NCBI GenBank assembly: GCA_004335835.1
Contig: RWJK01001554.1
Location: forward strand, 21,765-85,764
Length of the DNA stretch: 64,000 nucleotides
Reading direction: 5' to 3'
Origin: Scenedesmus sp. ARA3
Lineage: Eukaryota; Chlorophyta; Chlorophyceae; Sphaeropleales; Scenedesmaceae
Notes under the pieces: model-generated
Told to the model about the DNA's origin: nothing
Seen by the model: only the letters and a program-made list of their open reading frames with translations
The model's database searches: none
Position numbers and translations under genes: made by a program
In this document: positions 25,686 to 38,442 of the stretch, piece by piece
Layout of the letters: every line of letters starts with the position of its first letter
Numbering within the stretch: the first letter of the stretch is position 1

Positions 25686-28491
25686 GGCGAGGTGGAGCAA
25701 GGCAGGTGGAGGCACGGACTGCTGTGTGGTGGCTGCGTGGCTGCAGCGGAGGGCAGCGAGTCAGACAGCAAGCGTACAGATCGGCGCGAATGCCGCAAGG
25801 TCTCTGGCGCATCCTGTCTAACAGGCACAGGCAGCTCAACGTGCTGGGCTCTGCCCCACCTCGCGGTGATGCGCACAGCCTGGTGTTGGTGCGCAGGAGC
25901 CTGCTGAATCCTGCACTAATAAGGCTGACCTTAGTGCTGCTGGCGGTTTTGTGCAGCTGTGCGCTGCGCAGGGGCTGCAGTGAGGGGTGTGGCGGGCGCA
26001 GCAATAGTTGCGGTGCGTTGTGCATGGTGTGGAGCAGCTGCTGTTTCGTGGTGCTGCTGTACGGCAGCACTGCAGTTGCAATGGACTGGGCCACTGTCAG
26101 CCCTAGCATGATGCTCTGGTTGTTTGCAAGCGTACCGGCACGCTGCACCTCGTCAGGATGCTGTGGCAGCTGCTGTATCTGTGTTGCGCTTGGGCAGCTG
26201 GCGCTCTAAAGCATTCCAGCAGGAGATGTGTTATGTGGCAGGACGGGCACTGCATGCGAGCAGTGCAGGTGCGGCCATTGTGTGCGCCGCACACACGCGG
26301 CATGTACAGCCACTTACTTGGGTGGCTGGGTTTGCTCCAGCAAACATGGCTGAATCCGCTGCGTCTATTGCTCCCTGTGTTGGGGCCAGCTGTACCACAG
26401 CGTTAGTAACAGAGTGTGTGTGTTGTCCATGCCACATTGTGGTCACCGCTGGCGCCAGTGGCCAACCTACAAACTATGCACAGTCGGTGTAAGCTGTGCT
26501 GAACAGCCAATCACTGTTGATCAAGCTCACGAGCAGCAGAACAGCAAGCCGCTTGCTGACATACACCTTGGCAGCATGCTCAGTTGCTGGTGCTCCTAGC
26601 TCTACATGTTATTGCCTGCAAAATACATCGTTGATAGTGATTATTGCCTGCAAAATACATCGTTGATAGTGATTGTGTGCAGCCTGCTGAGCAGATGGGA
26701 ACAACTTGTTACAGAAAGCTGATTCCACTTCATCCCCAGTCTGAACTTGATCCAAGCCAACGCACCAGCTGACGGGCTCCGCCACTCTGCTGGGCATGCA
26801 GCAATAAGATTCTGTGATAGATGCGTGGACAGAGGACCCTGTGCCGCGGAGGGTGTAATGAAAACATCACGAGCATGCATGCAAGTTCAAGCCACATGCA
26901 ACAATACGACTGGCAAACACAACGCCTGGGCATCGCAGAGCGCTCGTTGCCAGCAACATCAAACACTGCTAATGCAGATGCAGCGGGTGAACTGCTGCTG
27001 CCACAATGCGTCAGCAACGCTAGTGCAGAAAGCGCTCCCAACGAGTCGTGCTTATCATGTTCTTGGCTGTCACAGCAAAAGGCCTGAAGGATCGGACATG
27101 CACATGCCCAGTTTCCTGTTGTGCCGCACGCTGCAATGCATACTGCTCTACATGCACAGTCTGCTTATGCCACTTCTTCCCACGCCAACAACACCACCAG
27201 CACAACACCAGCCAGCAAAAGCTGCTGCACTGCCAACTACTAGATACTAGCAACTTGGAATCTGCCCCTGCTTGGGCATGCGCTCTTGCGGCAGCGCAGC
27301 GCCACCAAACATGCACAAGCAACACCACGCACCTTTGGCTGAATGCACACACAACGCAGCACAATCACTGTGCGAGGCCGTACTACAAACACATGCACGT
27401 TAATTCACACGATGCCACCAGGGGCTCGTTCGAATGCGACGCCAAAGACAGTCTTTGCTAACCTCCACATCCATAGCAGCCGGCACAGGACGTGTGCAGC
27501 ACGTCCGCAATGCCACCCTTGGCTGATCACGTGCGCCTGCACATTGTGCACACATTGACTCGGAGCTGCAGACCGCAAAACACATGATTCTTTGCAAGGA
27601 ACAGCACACTGCACACCACACCCCCATCTGTGACACCCATCTTTGGTTTCACAACATTTCCTGTTCTGCCTGCCGCTGCTCCCCACTTGTCAAATCAAGA
27701 TAGCGCAGTGGCAGTTGAGCAGCACATGATGCAATACGCACCCGTGTCCGCTCCTGAAGTACAGACGCCGACTTGCCTGATGCAACGTTCATCCTCACTA
27801 GTACAGCCCTCTGTCCCCACAGCACAGCCGGCAACCCGCCAAGACCCCAAATACACCCAAAACGGCGCACACAACGTACAACCACAAGCATAGCCGGCAA
27901 GCCGCTGCAACTGAGCCAGCATGGCACGTCTGCCGTGCATGCGCGTAGGCTCCGCGCAGCAGGGACTGCATGTTGCTCGTCCCACCAAAACTGTCGCCAG
28001 AAGCAGCGTCGAAAAACACACACAACACTCCCCCTGGCAGGCCGCGCCGAGCAGCATCCTGCAGATTCATGCACACGCATTCATCAAACCCCATGGACAA
28101 AAAGGCGGCCAAGCGATACTAGGCTTGAGCCCTGTGGGCAGTTGCCAATGTGGCACCTTCACCCACCGACAGCAAGGTACACGGGCGGCACATTAACAAA
28201 GCACGCCTCACAACATCTCCAACAGCGCAGCTCAGGGCCTACGCAAACATGCGCTTGCACGCATGGGAGCATCGCAACGGGCACGGCATCTGTTACTTCC
28301 AAGGCCTGCACCTGATGCATGCACTCCCGCGTGCTGCCACGCCGCAAGCACTGGCGCTGCACACAACTGCGGCTGCCCCCAAGACCCACCAGCACAAATG
28401 GCGCAACAACCCCAGCCGGCTGATCAGGCCTTCGATATCTGTTCTGCATTGCCACACCGCAGCAACATCTGGCCAATCACACACAGCTGCA
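25321..28491. other. Long intergenic region between convergent genes
   Basis: This 3.2-kb stretch lies between the prefoldin 2 stop and the AGPase stop. It contains the repeat copies above, a TGTAA at about 25675 that could end the prefoldin transcript, and a 32-base direct duplication. No open frame on either strand looks like a gene: all are short, His/Cys/Ala-rich and lack family motifs or splice continuity. Confidence 0.5.
26609..26672. repeat. Perfect 32-bp tandem duplication
   Basis: Two identical 32-base copies (26609-26640 and 26641-26672), beginning TTATTGCCTGCAAAATACAT, stand head to tail in intergenic DNA. The copies are more AT-rich than the surroundings. No function is apparent. 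Confidence 0.95.
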
Positions 28492-31400
28492 TCACACCTG
28501 TGTGCCGGCAGGAATCACAGCGCCCCGCATCACCACCAGGATTCCATCCTTGATCACAATGCCCTTGGGCAGGTTGCTGTTCCTGCCATCCCTGATGCCC
28601 TCCTTATTCACCAGCACACAGTTGGGCCCGATGCGTGCATTGCTGTCCACAATGGCCCGCTCCAGGCGCGTGTTGTGGCCTAGGCCGAGGGGAATGGCGC
28701 CGCGCGCCACTTCTTCGGCGCGCGACTCGGTCGTGTCGATGGTGTCCGCGCCGAAGATTATGGAGTCCTGTGTGTGGTGTAGCAGCGGCAGGCAGATATG
28801 AGTTGGCCGAGCAGAATGCAGATGGTACACCTTGCAGATGTGTGCAGCAGCAGCGGGCAGTGCTGCGACGACGCATGTAGAGCAGCAGGCACGAGCCGCA
28901 AATGTCAGCAGCTGGCGCAGCGTAACACAACCTCCTTAGTGAAGTTGGCAGCAGACCGACCCCAACCCAACCCAGCTGCTTACACGCATGCCCATACGCA
29001 TGCCCTTATGCACGTCCATACGCAAGCCCACCCAGCAGCAGCAGCAGCAGCAGCCGCCTCACGCCCTCACCTTGACGAAGCAGTCCTTCTCGATGTACGC
29101 GCAGCTGCCGATCACGCTGTTCTTGACCACGCTGCCCCGCTCCACCCTGCAGGCGTCCCCCACCAGGCTGTCAGCCACGCTGGCGCCGTACACCTTGCTG
29201 GGCGGCAGCACGCGCGCCTCGCTGAACAGAGGCGCCTCGCGGTCAAACAGCTGCAGCCGGCTCGTCTGCACGGGGCACAAGGGGAGAAGAGAACAGTAGG
29301 TCAACACAGGTTTGTGGTCCGCTTGCATGTCTGCATACACCTCACTGAACAGGGGCGCCTCGCGGTGAAACAGCTGCAGCCGGCTCGTCTGCAAGCGCAG
29401 CGGGGCAGAGATACTGCAAGTCAAAACACATGTTTGGTGGTCCACTTGCGACCCTGAACGGGGGCGCCTCGCGGTCAAACAGCTGCAACCGGCTCGTCTG
29501 CACGCGGCACAGCGGGACAAAGAACCTGTCGTTCAGCATAGGTTCCACAGGGGGTGTGATCGTGGCTGCTTTCCATTGCTCTGATGCAAGAGAGCAGCCA
29601 TCAGTAGGTTAGTGGGCGCAGCGCAGGTGGGTGCTACCATCTGACATGCCGAGCGCAGGAGGGCTGACCATCAGTGCATACAACATGCTGACATAAATCA
29701 TATACAGCTTACGTCTGCCGCCAGCGCCATTTGTGCCGCGTAGTAGTCCTTGAGGCTGCCCACGTCCTCCCAGTAGCCGTGGTGCGGGTAGGCCACGATC
29801 TTGAGCTCACCGTGCATCAGCGCAAGGATGTCACGGCTGAAGTCCACCGCCTGGGGGTTGCCAGCCGCAGGGCAGGACAGTACAGGGCAGGGTGCATCAA
29901 ACCGAGAGTGGAGCATGCACACAACGATGCATCAGGGCCAGCGTGTCGCGGGGACAGCCCACCGCCTGCGGCTATGCAAGGCAAGGGAGAGTGTAGGGCA
30001 GCACACACACCCCTCCAGCCGCTCACCTTGGGGAAGCGTGTTGACAGCAGCTCCTGCAGCACCTTGCGCTTGATCACGTACATGCCCATGGACGCAACAA
30101 AGGGCTTGCTCACGGCCTCCTCCGCGGTGTCGGCTGCGGAGGCAACAGGCAGACAGGTAAAAAGCAGACAGGGTGCAGACACGTGTCAGTTGCTCACAGC
30201 CTCCTCAGCGGTGTCGGCAGCGGCAGCACTGGCGGCAGGCGCAAGCACAGACATGCAGGTCAGATACGGACACGACAACGGGCTGACAAGCAATGTGTGT
30301 CAGCTGCTGCTGATGACCATGCACACCTGCAGGTGCTCACACAGATCCACATGCTGCACACTTGTCAGTTGCACGTACTGCTGAAACCTGGCGGGTGCTG
30401 CTGCTGCTGCCGCTGCCTCGCCTGCACCGCCTTTCACAGTCGCCCTGACACTTTGCTGCGGTAACAACATAGCAATACTCAGACGCAATCAGGCGGCAAG
30501 CATGCGGGCACCCTCACCGAAGCCGTACTCGTGCGTGTCGATGGACATGGTGGCCAGCTGCGTGCGCGGCGGCTTCTCGTGGAACTCCAGCACGTTGCAG
30601 CCGCGGTCCACCTGGCAGCAGCAGCGGTGTGGCAGGATCAAGTGCGAACAGCAGCAGCAGCAGCCGCCAAAAGGCACACGGATCAGCATCAGCAGCAAGC
30701 AACATGCAGCCGCCATCAGATTGCAGAATGTTGGGCAGTGTCACCTTCAGCAGCAGCCAACAAGCACGCGAACATGCAGGCCATGCAGCAGCTCAGACAC
30801 CGATGCTGCAGATGGTGCTCTTCCACTTTACTGAACGACGAGAGACGCGGAGCAGTCATCAAGCTGTTCTGCAGCAACCACAGGGCCGCAGGTTGGCAGC
30901 AGCATTCGCCGCACCGTGAGCATCCCCAGGTGTCTGGCGCCTGCAGAAAGTGCTGCCACGCTGCATGCTTTTTTACGTATGTGCTTCCTGCAACCCTTTG
31001 CACACACTTGTTACACTGCCGGCCGCAACAGCAGCAGGCTCACCGTGAGAACCCCCAGGTGTGCCGCCTGCCCCGTGCTGCTACGCTGCATGCTGTTTGA
31101 CGTAGGTACTTCCTGCAACCCGTTACACAATGCGTGTCACACTGTCAACTGCTGCTGCCAGCTCACCGTGAGCACCCCCAGGTGTGTGGCGTGCTCCTCG
31201 TCTGCCGGCGTTGTGGCGATGGTCACGTCAGCGCCCTTGGCCCTGTGGTAGTTGAGCAGCTGCGTGTAATCCATGCGGTAGCTGCATGAAGGGTGCAGCA
31301 GCAGCAGCAGCAGCAGGATGCGGAACTTCAGCCTTGCTGCAATCCCCTTGAAAAGGACTTCTCAAAGATCTTGCATTGCATTGCAAGCAGCATGCATGCT

Positions 31401-33899
31401 CGCAACAGGCTTGCTGCTCTGCAGCAGCCGCAAGCCCTGACGGCAGGCGCTGCTACAGCCGTGCAGCCGAACCAACCACCAGACGCAGCACCCTCCACAC
31501 CGCCCTGCTGGCTGCCACCTGCTGCGCCACCTCCCTTGCTGCTGCATCACCACTTGCACCACCCCCACCACCTGCTGCACCACCCCTTGCTGCTGTACCA
31601 ACTCCCTTGCTGCTGCATCAACCCTTGCTGCACCACCACCACCACCACCTGCTGCACCTCCCGCCACTCACAGCTGGTCTGCCGCCATGATGAGCACGTC
31701 CTCGCAGCCCTCGTGCTTGGCCTCGTCAAACAGGTACAGGTACCTGGGGGGCAGCACGGCGGCAGGGGCGTGGCAGTGACGTATGGTTAGCGCAGTGCCC
31801 AAGAATGCACAACATGCAGTCAAGTACAGGTGGTGGTGGCACAGCAGCACAGCAGCACAGGCAGCAGGACGGTGTCTGCCAAAGCTTCATACCACGCAAC
31901 ATAACACACAAGACACAAACGCAAGCATGCCGCACCTGCGCGCAGCATCAACAGTGCGCTGATACCATGCAACAAATACACAGGCACATGCACAAGCAGC
32001 TCCAGAAGCAACAGCAACCGAACCAGCACCTGCGCACTGCGTCTGCCCTGCCCTGGTACCACGCAACAACCACAGAAACACGCACGCAAGCAACTCCAGA
32101 AGCTGACGCATACGCGCCTGCTGTGCCCTGGTGCCAGGCCTCCACACACTCAACAGGTTATGTAACCAGATTTCCTTGTTTACGCACCTGCGCACTGCGT
32201 CTGCCGTGCCCTGGTACCAGGCCTCCTTGGACTCCAGGCCTGGCCGCTGGCTGGCCGCCAGCGTCTCCACAAAGCCGCTGCCGTGGCCGATGAGCGTCAC
32301 GTTGTTCAGGAACTGGTACGCGCGGCTCAGGTGCCGGTTCAGGCTGCAAGAAAAAGATGGCGGCAGCAGCAGCAGCAGGTTGTGAAGCGCAGCAGACAGT
32401 AACGAAACACAGCATGACAATAAACAGGANGGGGGGGGGGGGCAGCGAGGGCAGCAGATGGCGGCAGACATGCAGGTTTCAAGGCGCTGCTGTGGAATGC
32501 CGCGTGGTCCCCTCCCCCAACGCTCCTGCACACACATAGAAGCCATTCTCAGCCGCCTGCACAAGCTGCCCGCATGCGACCTCATGCCTCATGACATGGC
32601 TTCACCACGCACCTGGTGGCATTGCACACACATCAGACTGATACCTGCTGCCTGCACAGCTGCCCACACGCAGTCAATATGCCTGGTCACATCACCCCGC
32701 CCACCTGGTGGCGTTGTACTGCGTGAGCACGTAGATGTTGGAGATGCCGGAGTGGATGCAGTTGCTGAGCGGCACGTCGATCAGCCGGAACAGCCCCGCA
32801 AACGGCACTGCAGGCTCAGCGCGAGAGTTGGTCAGCGGCCACAGGTCAGTGCCGGGGCCACCACCCAGGATCATGGCTGCGCGGCGGCAGCAGCAGCAGC
32901 AGCAGCAGGACACGCAGCAGCAGCAGCAGCAGGACACGCAGCAGCAGCAGCAGGACACGCAGCAGCAGCAGCGCGGCACGAACCGGAGGTATCAACAGGT
33001 GGCCACGTCCGCAATGCGCAGGCAGCTGTGGCTGTGGCTGCTGAAGCGTACGGTGCAGACCAGCACAAACGGTGCGTGCAGGAAGCGGCCCGGATAATCT
33101 CAGTGGGGCAGCCGCACCCCACTCCAAGCAAGCGATGGCAAGGTTGCTTGCAAGCAAGCAAGCCGTTTGTGGTGTGCTTTGATTGTTGTTGATCAACATT
33201 CGGCACATCACAAAGGGCTTTATCGCTTGCAGAGCGTGCACTGGGTACTGCTGCTGCACAGTGGGCTGGTCATGTATCTAGATGGATGGCTAGATAGATA
33301 AGAGGGATGTCAAGCGCTTGCTGCATGGCTCAGGCCACCACCCTAAATGAAGCTCGCATGCATTGCCTGGCTGCAGCGATCACCATGCATCCTGAGCATC
33401 TGCATGCGATCTGGCATGGGCAAGTCTGATGCTGCCTGTGCTGGCTCATGCATCTGCTGCAGCGTGCGCTGCAGGCCATGCTGCATGCTGGGTGCTCTGA
33501 CGCACCCACGATCTCTTCCGAGGACTTGACTGGAGGCCGTGCATACGGTTTGAGCTGCTGCTGTGGCTGCTGGGGCGTCTGCTTTGATGCTGGGGGTTGT
33601 TGCCTGTTTGAGCTGCAGTGCAAGGACAGAACAGCGGAGGGAAATCGGAGTTTAGCGAAACGTGAGCGCTGCAGTGCGTCCTCGGCACCCGAAAACCGCA
33701 GACAATCCACAATTACCCAGGTGGACGGCTCAGCAGCGTAGCATGTGCCTTGACAGTGGAAGTCCGAGTAAAACTGCCTGTTGATACCCTGGCTCGGCAA
33801 CCCTCCAGTGTCTTCTGCTGCATCATAGCTGCTTTGGATTGTGAGAGGCACTTCAGATCGTCGATCGCGCGCGTTACAGACGATGTGTGCTTTGCTCAA
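28492..33899 (-). CDS. ADP-glucose pyrophosphorylase, large-subunit type
   Basis: Plastid starch synthesis: glucose-1-phosphate + ATP to ADP-glucose + PPi. Exons: 33899-33506, 32876-32705, 32343-32188, 31743-31672, 31281-31167, 30611-30518, 30133-30027, 29850-29713, 29265-29071, 28767-28492; in frame, 572 residues. The first exon fits as a transit region (basic, Ser/Gln-rich, ending KSSEEIV), but its 5' start is uncertain. The nucleotidyltransferase core follows: [31 protein letters not shown] (large-subunit wording), [68 protein letters not shown], then the left-handed beta-helix ([16 protein letters not shown]) and IPAGTQV. The catalytic signature is altered: family GTR is GTD and AKPA is AEPA, which suggests a regulatory rather than catalytic subunit. 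Six or more introns hold exon-edge copies. Confidence 0.9.
29341..29512. repeat. Two copies of AGPase exon 9 acceptor edge
   Basis: The first 45-50 bases of the exon starting at 29265, with its CTGCAC acceptor context, recur at about 29341-29398 and 29454-29510, spaced about 115 bases. Flanking intron sequence is copied as well, so these are three tandem units of one segment. Confidence 0.9.
29930..29980. repeat. Decayed copy of AGPase exon 8 start
   Basis: The acceptor edge of the exon starting at 29850 (CACCGCCTGGGGG context with the reverse complement of SRDILAL) recurs in degraded form about 110 bases upstream in the intron, CCCACCGCCTGCGGC. Confidence 0.6.
30180..30240. repeat. Copy of AGPase exon 7 acceptor edge
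   Basis: The first bases of the exon starting at 30133 (GCCTCCTCCGCGGTGTCGG on the plus strand) recur at about 30198-30222 as GCCTCCTCAGCGGTGTCGG, about 85 bases into the intron. Confidence 0.75.
30905..31075. repeat. Two copies of AGPase exon 5 donor edge
   Basis: The donor end of the exon finishing at 31167 (GCTCACCGTGAGCACCCCCA on the plus strand) recurs at about 31038 and about 30914, a period of about 124 bases, with the following intron sequence repeated too. Each copy keeps a usable GT donor. Confidence 0.88.
31930..32150. repeat. Several copies of AGPase exon 3 donor edge
   Basis: The end of the exon finishing at 32188 (CGCACCTGCGCACTGCGTCT on the plus strand, followed by GCCGTGCCCTGGTACC) recurs at about 32028-32062, and in weaker form near 31936 and 32118-32140. 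All lie in the following intron. Confidence 0.8.
32430..32442. other. Ambiguous base and G homopolymer
   Basis: One N at 32430 is followed by twelve G. It is a sequencing or assembly uncertainty inside an AGPase intron and does not affect the coding model. Confidence 0.95.
32889..32971. repeat. Interrupted CAG/CTG microsatellite in AGPase intron 1
   Basis: Four blocks of CAG triplets separated by GACACG lie just upstream (on the gene's strand) of the second exon. On the coding strand they read CTG and run into the acceptor. They also create a false Cys/Ala-rich open frame. Confidence 0.85.
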
Positions 33900-35086
33900 G
33901 CAGCTTGTCGAAACAAGCGTGATGCCTCAGCTAGAGAGCAGCAACGTATGTCCTTGGTCAATATATGCCGGAATCACAACAGTAACATGGCATCTTCTGT
34001 GGGTCAGAAAGGTGGAGGGAAAGCAGATGATGCAATCACTGTTCTTTGGTGTCCTTGCACCCTGGACGACAGGGACACTTGTACCAACATGAAGCAATCG
34101 ATACTCCGCAACCTAGTTTTAATGCAAATATGTAAAGCTTACAGGTTGCATCGCTGCTCACTGCACCATGCAATTGCTGCCAGCAGAATGCACACAGGTT
34201 CACTCATCACATGCCGCATTGTGCCCTAGCATCCAATCCTTGTGCAGTCAAATTGAACAAAGATGACACAGAGGAGAGGAGCCTGTAGATGACACAACAA
34301 CGCAGGCAAGCAGCCCGTAAGGGATCTGCTTTCACACCTGGCATATTGCTGACTCAGCATCCAAATTTGCTGGACTTCCCTCTGCCTTATAAACAAAGTT
34401 GCCGATTGCATTCATTACAAGCATAAGCATAATGCAACATCGTGCATACTCAAGCATACTCACATAGCTAGACGGCTCCCCAGGCCATCATGGCTGCTTG
34501 AACTTCAGACTCTAGTACTGCTGCTCCTTCTGCCTTGTTGAACTTGTGCCACGTTTGTTTTTAACACAACATAGTCTGTGAACAGTACACATGCAGCAGA
34601 CCAAGCGACCGTACTGCCATGCACACTTGCAGATGTGGCCCAGCAGAAGCAGCAGCGTGCACGTGTTGACGGGCAAGCCTGCATTGCAGCCGCTGACAGT
34701 ACATTCGCAGAACTCACAAGGATCTTCCTTGAAGCATGATCCGACACCGCACAGTGCAGCAGGGGCTTGCCTTTGGCGTTGTATTGCAGCAAGGAATGCC
34801 ACAGTTGCAGCACCAAAAACAACACAAACGCCATGCACGTGCAAAGCAATGTAGAACTGGCCCGGGCGTGCTGGCAAAACGGTGGCAACCACGCCTGCTG
34901 CTGTAGCCTACACTGCCATGGCGCAGCTTGCACACACCGCAGCTACACCTGAATGTGGGCCACCTCAGGCCGCCTCATGCTGGCCACCTTATAAAGTGTG
35001 GTTTTCCAGGTGGCAGCACTGCTGCAGTGGCACTGCTGTGCTTGCAACAGCAACAACACACCACCCTGTTGTATTCAAGCGGCAAC
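33900..35086. other. Intergenic region between AGPase and ZNG1 genes
   Basis: About 1.2 kb between the AGPase start and the ZNG1-like stop. It must hold the AGPase promoter and the 3' end of the zinc-chaperone gene. TTACA motifs (TGTAA on the minus strand) occur at about 34138 and 34406. No open frame here is convincing. Confidence 0.45.
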
Positions 35087-38000
35087 TTAACCATCCGCGC
35101 ATGCCGCGCAGCACTGCTCCAGCTGCTGCTGCAGCTGCTGCTGATCCAGGTGCCTCCCAATAAGCACCAGCCTGGTCAGCGCACCATCACTGGCCTGCTG
35201 CCCAGCAGCAGCAGCAGCAGCAGCAGCAGCGTGCTTGTGCAGCACCTGCCAGTCTGCACCCGGCACAATGTCATACAAGTCATACACAGCCTGGAACATG
35301 TGCGCCCTGCTGCTGCCTGCCACATGCAGCAAGCCCTTCATACGCAGCACCTCGGCACGAGCTACGCCTCGCCCTGCCGCTGCTGCTGCTACTGCCTCCT
35401 GCCCACCCTCTGCAGCTGCTGCAAGACCTCCTGCTGCTGCTGCTGCTGCTGCTGCTTTATGCTCCTTTGCTGCGGCTGGGTGGTCCCAGATCAGGCCCTC
35501 GACCCAAGCCCTAAAGCGCTCCAGCAGCAGCGGCCGAGCCACCCTCAGCGCAATGGTCCTGACAGCAGCGTCATGGGCCTGACAGGGCTCCCCAGGCCCC
35601 AGGCCAGCCTGGCCGCTGCTGTGCTGCTGCTGCTGCTGATGGTGATGTTGCTGCTCATGGTGATGGTGTGCAGGGTTGCTGCAGCCCGACGCAGTGCAGC
35701 TGCTGGCCGTGCTGCCGTTAGCAGCAGCTGCTGCTGCTGATACGTCTGCCAGCCACTGCAGCGGCTGCTGCACGGCTGGCGGCAGCGCTGATGTAATGCC
35801 ATCTGCAGCCTGCTGCTGCTGCTGTGGTTGGTCTGCTGCTGCTGGTGGTGGGGGCGTCTGCATCTGCTCCAGCAGGCGCAGGTGGTACGCACCGCGGTTC
35901 AGCAGCCGGGCCAGGTCCACCCTGCTGTGGCTGGTAGGGATGATGGCTGCTGCGCTGTTGATGGCCCGCAGCTGGGCAGTAACTGCTGCTGCTTGCTCTT
36001 CACTGAGCAGGTCCATCTGCAGCAGGCAGCAGAGCACATGCATGTGACAGACAGCATGGCAGCAACAAACCTTTGTGTGGGACAAGTGTAAGGCAACACA
36101 ATGTCACAGGCCAATCACAGGCTGCGCAACAACACTGCAGTCCTGGCATCGCTGGCAGCGATCTGGTCCGAGCCGACCCAACCTAAACACAGAACTCAAG
36201 GGGCAGCAGCACGTCAGCCGGCAACGCCTGCAGCTGTGCAATGCATGCAGCGCAGCCTACCAGCCACAGCAAGAGCACCCACACCAGCACCTCCCGACAA
36301 ACAGCAGATATGGCACTCGCAATGCCACGATGGAAAACATCAGCGCCACAGCAGGCACCTGATTCAATAGGATGACGTCAGCCAGTGCTACCTGTAGCTG
36401 CACCTCGTTGGTTCGCACCAGACATCAGCTGATTCCAACGTAACCACAGACACAGCAATCAGAAGCTACAATCATAAACAGCAGCACCGCCCCACCTTGT
36501 TCAGCAGGATGGCGTCAGCCAGGGCCACCTGCAGCTGCGCCTCATTCGCAGCGCCGCCATAACAGTCAACACAAAGTCTCGACAAGCAAAGCCAGCAGCC
36601 CCTGCAGCTGCTTTCCATGTGGCACCTACAGCTTGCCACGCACAGCACCTTACCACACACAACAGATACGGCAAAAATACCATACCAACAACCGGCCCAC
36701 TTTGTTCAGCAGGATGACGTCACCCGTTCACCCAATGCACACCCGCACCTGCCAACAACTACCTGCCACATACGGCAAGCACACTTAAACCACAAACAGC
36801 AGCGCCACAGCACGCACCTTGTTCAGTAGGATGACGTCAGCCAGCGCAACCTGCAGCTGTGCCTCATTGGCTGCGCCGCCAGGCCGCGCCTCGCCCAGCT
36901 GGCGCGCCACGTTGCGGCCATCCACCACCGCCACCACACCATCCAGCACCACTGCTGCTTCGAGTTCTTCGTCGGTCCACAGCTCCGACATGATGGGCCC
37001 GGGGTTGGCCAGGCCTGCAGCAGCGGCACAGAATTGAGTGCGCAGGTTTCGCTTTGAGTAACAAGGCAGTTGAAAAGGCAACCGCCGCCGTTCACAAATA
37101 TTCGCCAGAGCAGCAGTGACCGCCTCGATACAAACACGAATGCCTGCATTTTGACCAAGGCAAGGGGCACATCAACATCGATGCTCACGGAATTAAACCC
37201 TGGTATTAACATGCCTTGAACCCTGCCCGCTCAAAGCAGCAGCCCTCAACCCAAGCTGCGAGGCCAGATGCCGCCGTTCACGAATATTCGCCAGAGCAGC
37301 AGTGACCGCCTCAACACGCACACGAATGCCTGCAGTTTGACCAGGGCAAAGCACACGTTGAAATGGATGCCCCACGGTAGTGAAACTTGCCGGCATTGTT
37401 ACTCCACCAGCACGTAGTGAAACCTGCCGGCATTGTTACTGCCATAGCCCAGCAGCCCCTCCAGCGCCTCATGTGGCGGCTTGTGGCGCCAACAACAACA
37501 ATGATAAAAAGAATAACAACTGCGGCTGAACTATGGCGCACCTGTGGTCTCCACCAGCACGTAGTCAAACTTGCCGGCATGGCGGCTACCAGCGCCCAGC
37601 AGCCCCTCCAGCGCCCAGCAGCCCCTCCAGCGCCTCATGTGGTGCCAAAACCAACATACACATACACGATATACGACAAAATAACAAAGGCAAAGCGCAC
37701 CTGTGGTCTCCACCAGCACGTAGTCGAACTTGCCCGCATGCTCACTGCCAGCGCCCAGCAGTCCCTCCAGCGCCTGCACAAACTCCGCCTTCACGCTGCA
37801 GCACAGGCAGCCGTTGGCCAGCTCCACCCACTGAGGCACATCGCTGCGGCCGCCCTGCACTGCCGTGCAGCAGGGGAAGGAAGTTGCAAAGCAGCCGCCG
37901 ACGTGCTGCGACGGCGATGATGCTGCAACACATGCTCTGCAGCGCACAGCTTAGACTGCATAAGCCACAGCTGCTGGCACTCTGCCGCTGCAGCCCTACT

Positions 38001-38407
38001 AGACACCATGCAGCAGCAGCAGCATACATTGCAGTAGGGACACGGCAGGATTTAAGCAGCGTGGCCTGCGAGGCAGTGGCGACTCGCCATTGAGCTGCAA
38101 TACGTAGGGCGACACACAAGCATGATGTGTTGCGCTGATGTGGCGTCAGCATCAGCTGCTGCAGGCGCTGCTGGCATGCAGTGCGACAGCTGGGCCTGTA
38201 CAGTGGATGCATAGTGACCGGCACCGCGGGAGACACACTGGCTACACCATGCACACATCCGTGCTATGCATGGCTCTTGAACGCCATGTGATTGCTGCAA
38301 CGCCGTGGTACTGTTGCATGCTGGCGGCAACGCGCGGGTGGCTCACCTTGCCTGCCCCAAGGTACCCTGGCGCAGCAGTTATGGCAGCAGCAGCAGCAGC
38401 AGCAGCA

Positions 38408-38442
<35 letters not shown>

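Noticed and set aside
24796..26148. 450-codon open frame on the minus strand
   Set aside because: It runs antisense through the prefoldin 2 last exon and the tandem copies of its end. Its repeated protein segments are a by-product of that array, and no family motif is present.
32692..32979. AGPase start at the ATG before the Cys-rich run
   Set aside because: The Cys/Val run is the CTG microsatellite of intron 1 read through. The donor at 33505 joins EIV to AMILGGG in frame and fits the family better.
34512..34933. Membrane-protein-like minus-strand frames
   Set aside because: Hydrophobic stretches occur, but the frames lack splice continuity and known motifs, and the cysteine and histidine content is typical of chance frames here.
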